Of a stretch of 5,162 nucleotides of DNA, positions 5,024-5,162 are shown piece by piece. Under the pieces are notes generated by a model. It was given only the letters and a program-made list of their open reading frames with translations, was not told the DNA's origin and did no database searches. The position numbers were made by a program, and so were the translations under genes. The DNA is taken from the NCBI GenBank assembly GCA_030830385.1, contig JAURNA010000020.1, positions 1 through 5,162 of the forward strand, read 5' to 3'. This stretch comes from Crocinitomicaceae bacterium (lineage in GTDB: Bacteria; Bacteroidota; Bacteroidia; Flavobacteriales_D; Crocinitomicaceae). Position 1 is the first letter of the stretch. The number at the start of each line of letters is the position of its first letter.

Positions 5024-5076
5024 TATCGCACGAAACAAAAAATGGCGTAATAGGTGGCTGAGCTGTAGCGATACTA
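5021..5076 (+). repeat. Inverted repeat starting at the rpoA stop codon, possible pseudoknot
   Basis: TAGTATCGC (5021-5029) is an exact reverse complement of GCGATACTA (5068-5076), 9 bp with 38 nt between the arms. The left arm begins with the rpoA TAG stop itself. CTGAG (5058-5062) in the enclosed loop can pair with CTCAG (5088-5092) outside it, which would give an H-type pseudoknot. The structure occupies about half of the 98-nt rpoA-rplQ spacer and leaves 45 nt before the rplQ start. No T-run follows, so termination is unlikely. Confidence 0.5.
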
Positions 5077-5121
5077 AACACACACGACTCAGTTAACCGT
5101 TACTTACGAAATTGAACGAAA

Positions 5122-5162
5122 ATGAGACACGGTAAAAAATTCAATCATCTCAGTAGAAAGTC
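5122..5162 (+). CDS. rplQ: 50S ribosomal protein L17 (bL17), N-terminal fragment; 3' end outside window
   Basis: L17 is a 50S protein near the exit of the peptide tunnel. Only 13 codons and two further bases are present, encoding MRHGKKFNHLSRKS if the last codon is TCN. This matches the highly conserved L17 N-terminus (MRHGKKFNHLxRxxxHR). The ATG at 5122 is preceded by gaaattgaacgaaa, the A-rich, Shine-Dalgarno-free pattern of the other starts here. Its place after rpoA is the standard end of the alpha operon, which supports the call despite the short fragment. The gene continues past the window and nothing can be said of its C-terminal extension, if any. Confidence 0.93.
   Translation, partial: MRHGKKFNHLSRK

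Noticed and set aside
1..5162. Mobile element, CRISPR, defence or biosynthetic system
   Set aside because: Apart from structured spacers, the window is fully accounted for by the conserved ribosomal-protein operon; no transposase, repeat-spacer array, tRNA or foreign-looking gene was found on either strand.

Overview
The window is a stretch of the ribosomal-protein spc/alpha operon of a bacterium. All genes are on the + strand, in the order rplO (3' part), secY, infA, rpmJ, rpsM, rpsK, rpsD, rpoA, rplQ (first 13 codons). The protein sequences point to Bacteroidota, most likely Flavobacteriales. The evidence is the alpha-subunit N-terminus (MAILDFQKPDKVIMI...), the zinc-free forms of L36 and S4, start codons preceded by A-rich sequence rather than Shine-Dalgarno sites, and secY followed directly by infA with no map or adk between them. 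Placement below order level (for example near Crocinitomicaceae/Fluviicola) would only be a guess.

Layout: the first part is compact, with 25 nt between rplO and secY and 8 nt between secY and infA. From infA onward every junction opens up: 102 nt (infA-rpmJ), 60 nt (rpmJ-rpsM), 159 nt (rpsM-rpsK), 151 nt (rpsK-rpsD), 157 nt (rpsD-rpoA) and 98 nt (rpoA-rplQ). I see no convincing gene in these spacers. Each one contains at least one exact inverted repeat, usually starting at or within about 15 nt of the upstream stop codon. In two cases (rpsM, rpoA) the stem includes the stop codon itself, and these are the only two genes here that end in TAG. No hairpin is followed by a T-run, so none looks like an ordinary intrinsic terminator.

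How the genes work together: L15, L36 and L17 belong to the 50S subunit and S13, S11 and S4 to the 30S subunit. IF-1 acts in translation initiation, SecY is the membrane channel for protein export, and RpoA is the alpha subunit that nucleates RNA polymerase assembly. In model bacteria this cluster is co-transcribed and balanced by ribosomal-protein feedback, with S4 the regulator of the alpha operon in E. coli.

The coding content is ordinary housekeeping. The part most worth a second look is the RNA structure in the spacers, above all a bulged hairpin at 3207-3253, ending 14 nt before the rpsD start, which is a candidate S4 autoregulatory leader. I found no mobile element with a transposase, no CRISPR, no tRNA or rRNA and no defence or biosynthetic system.
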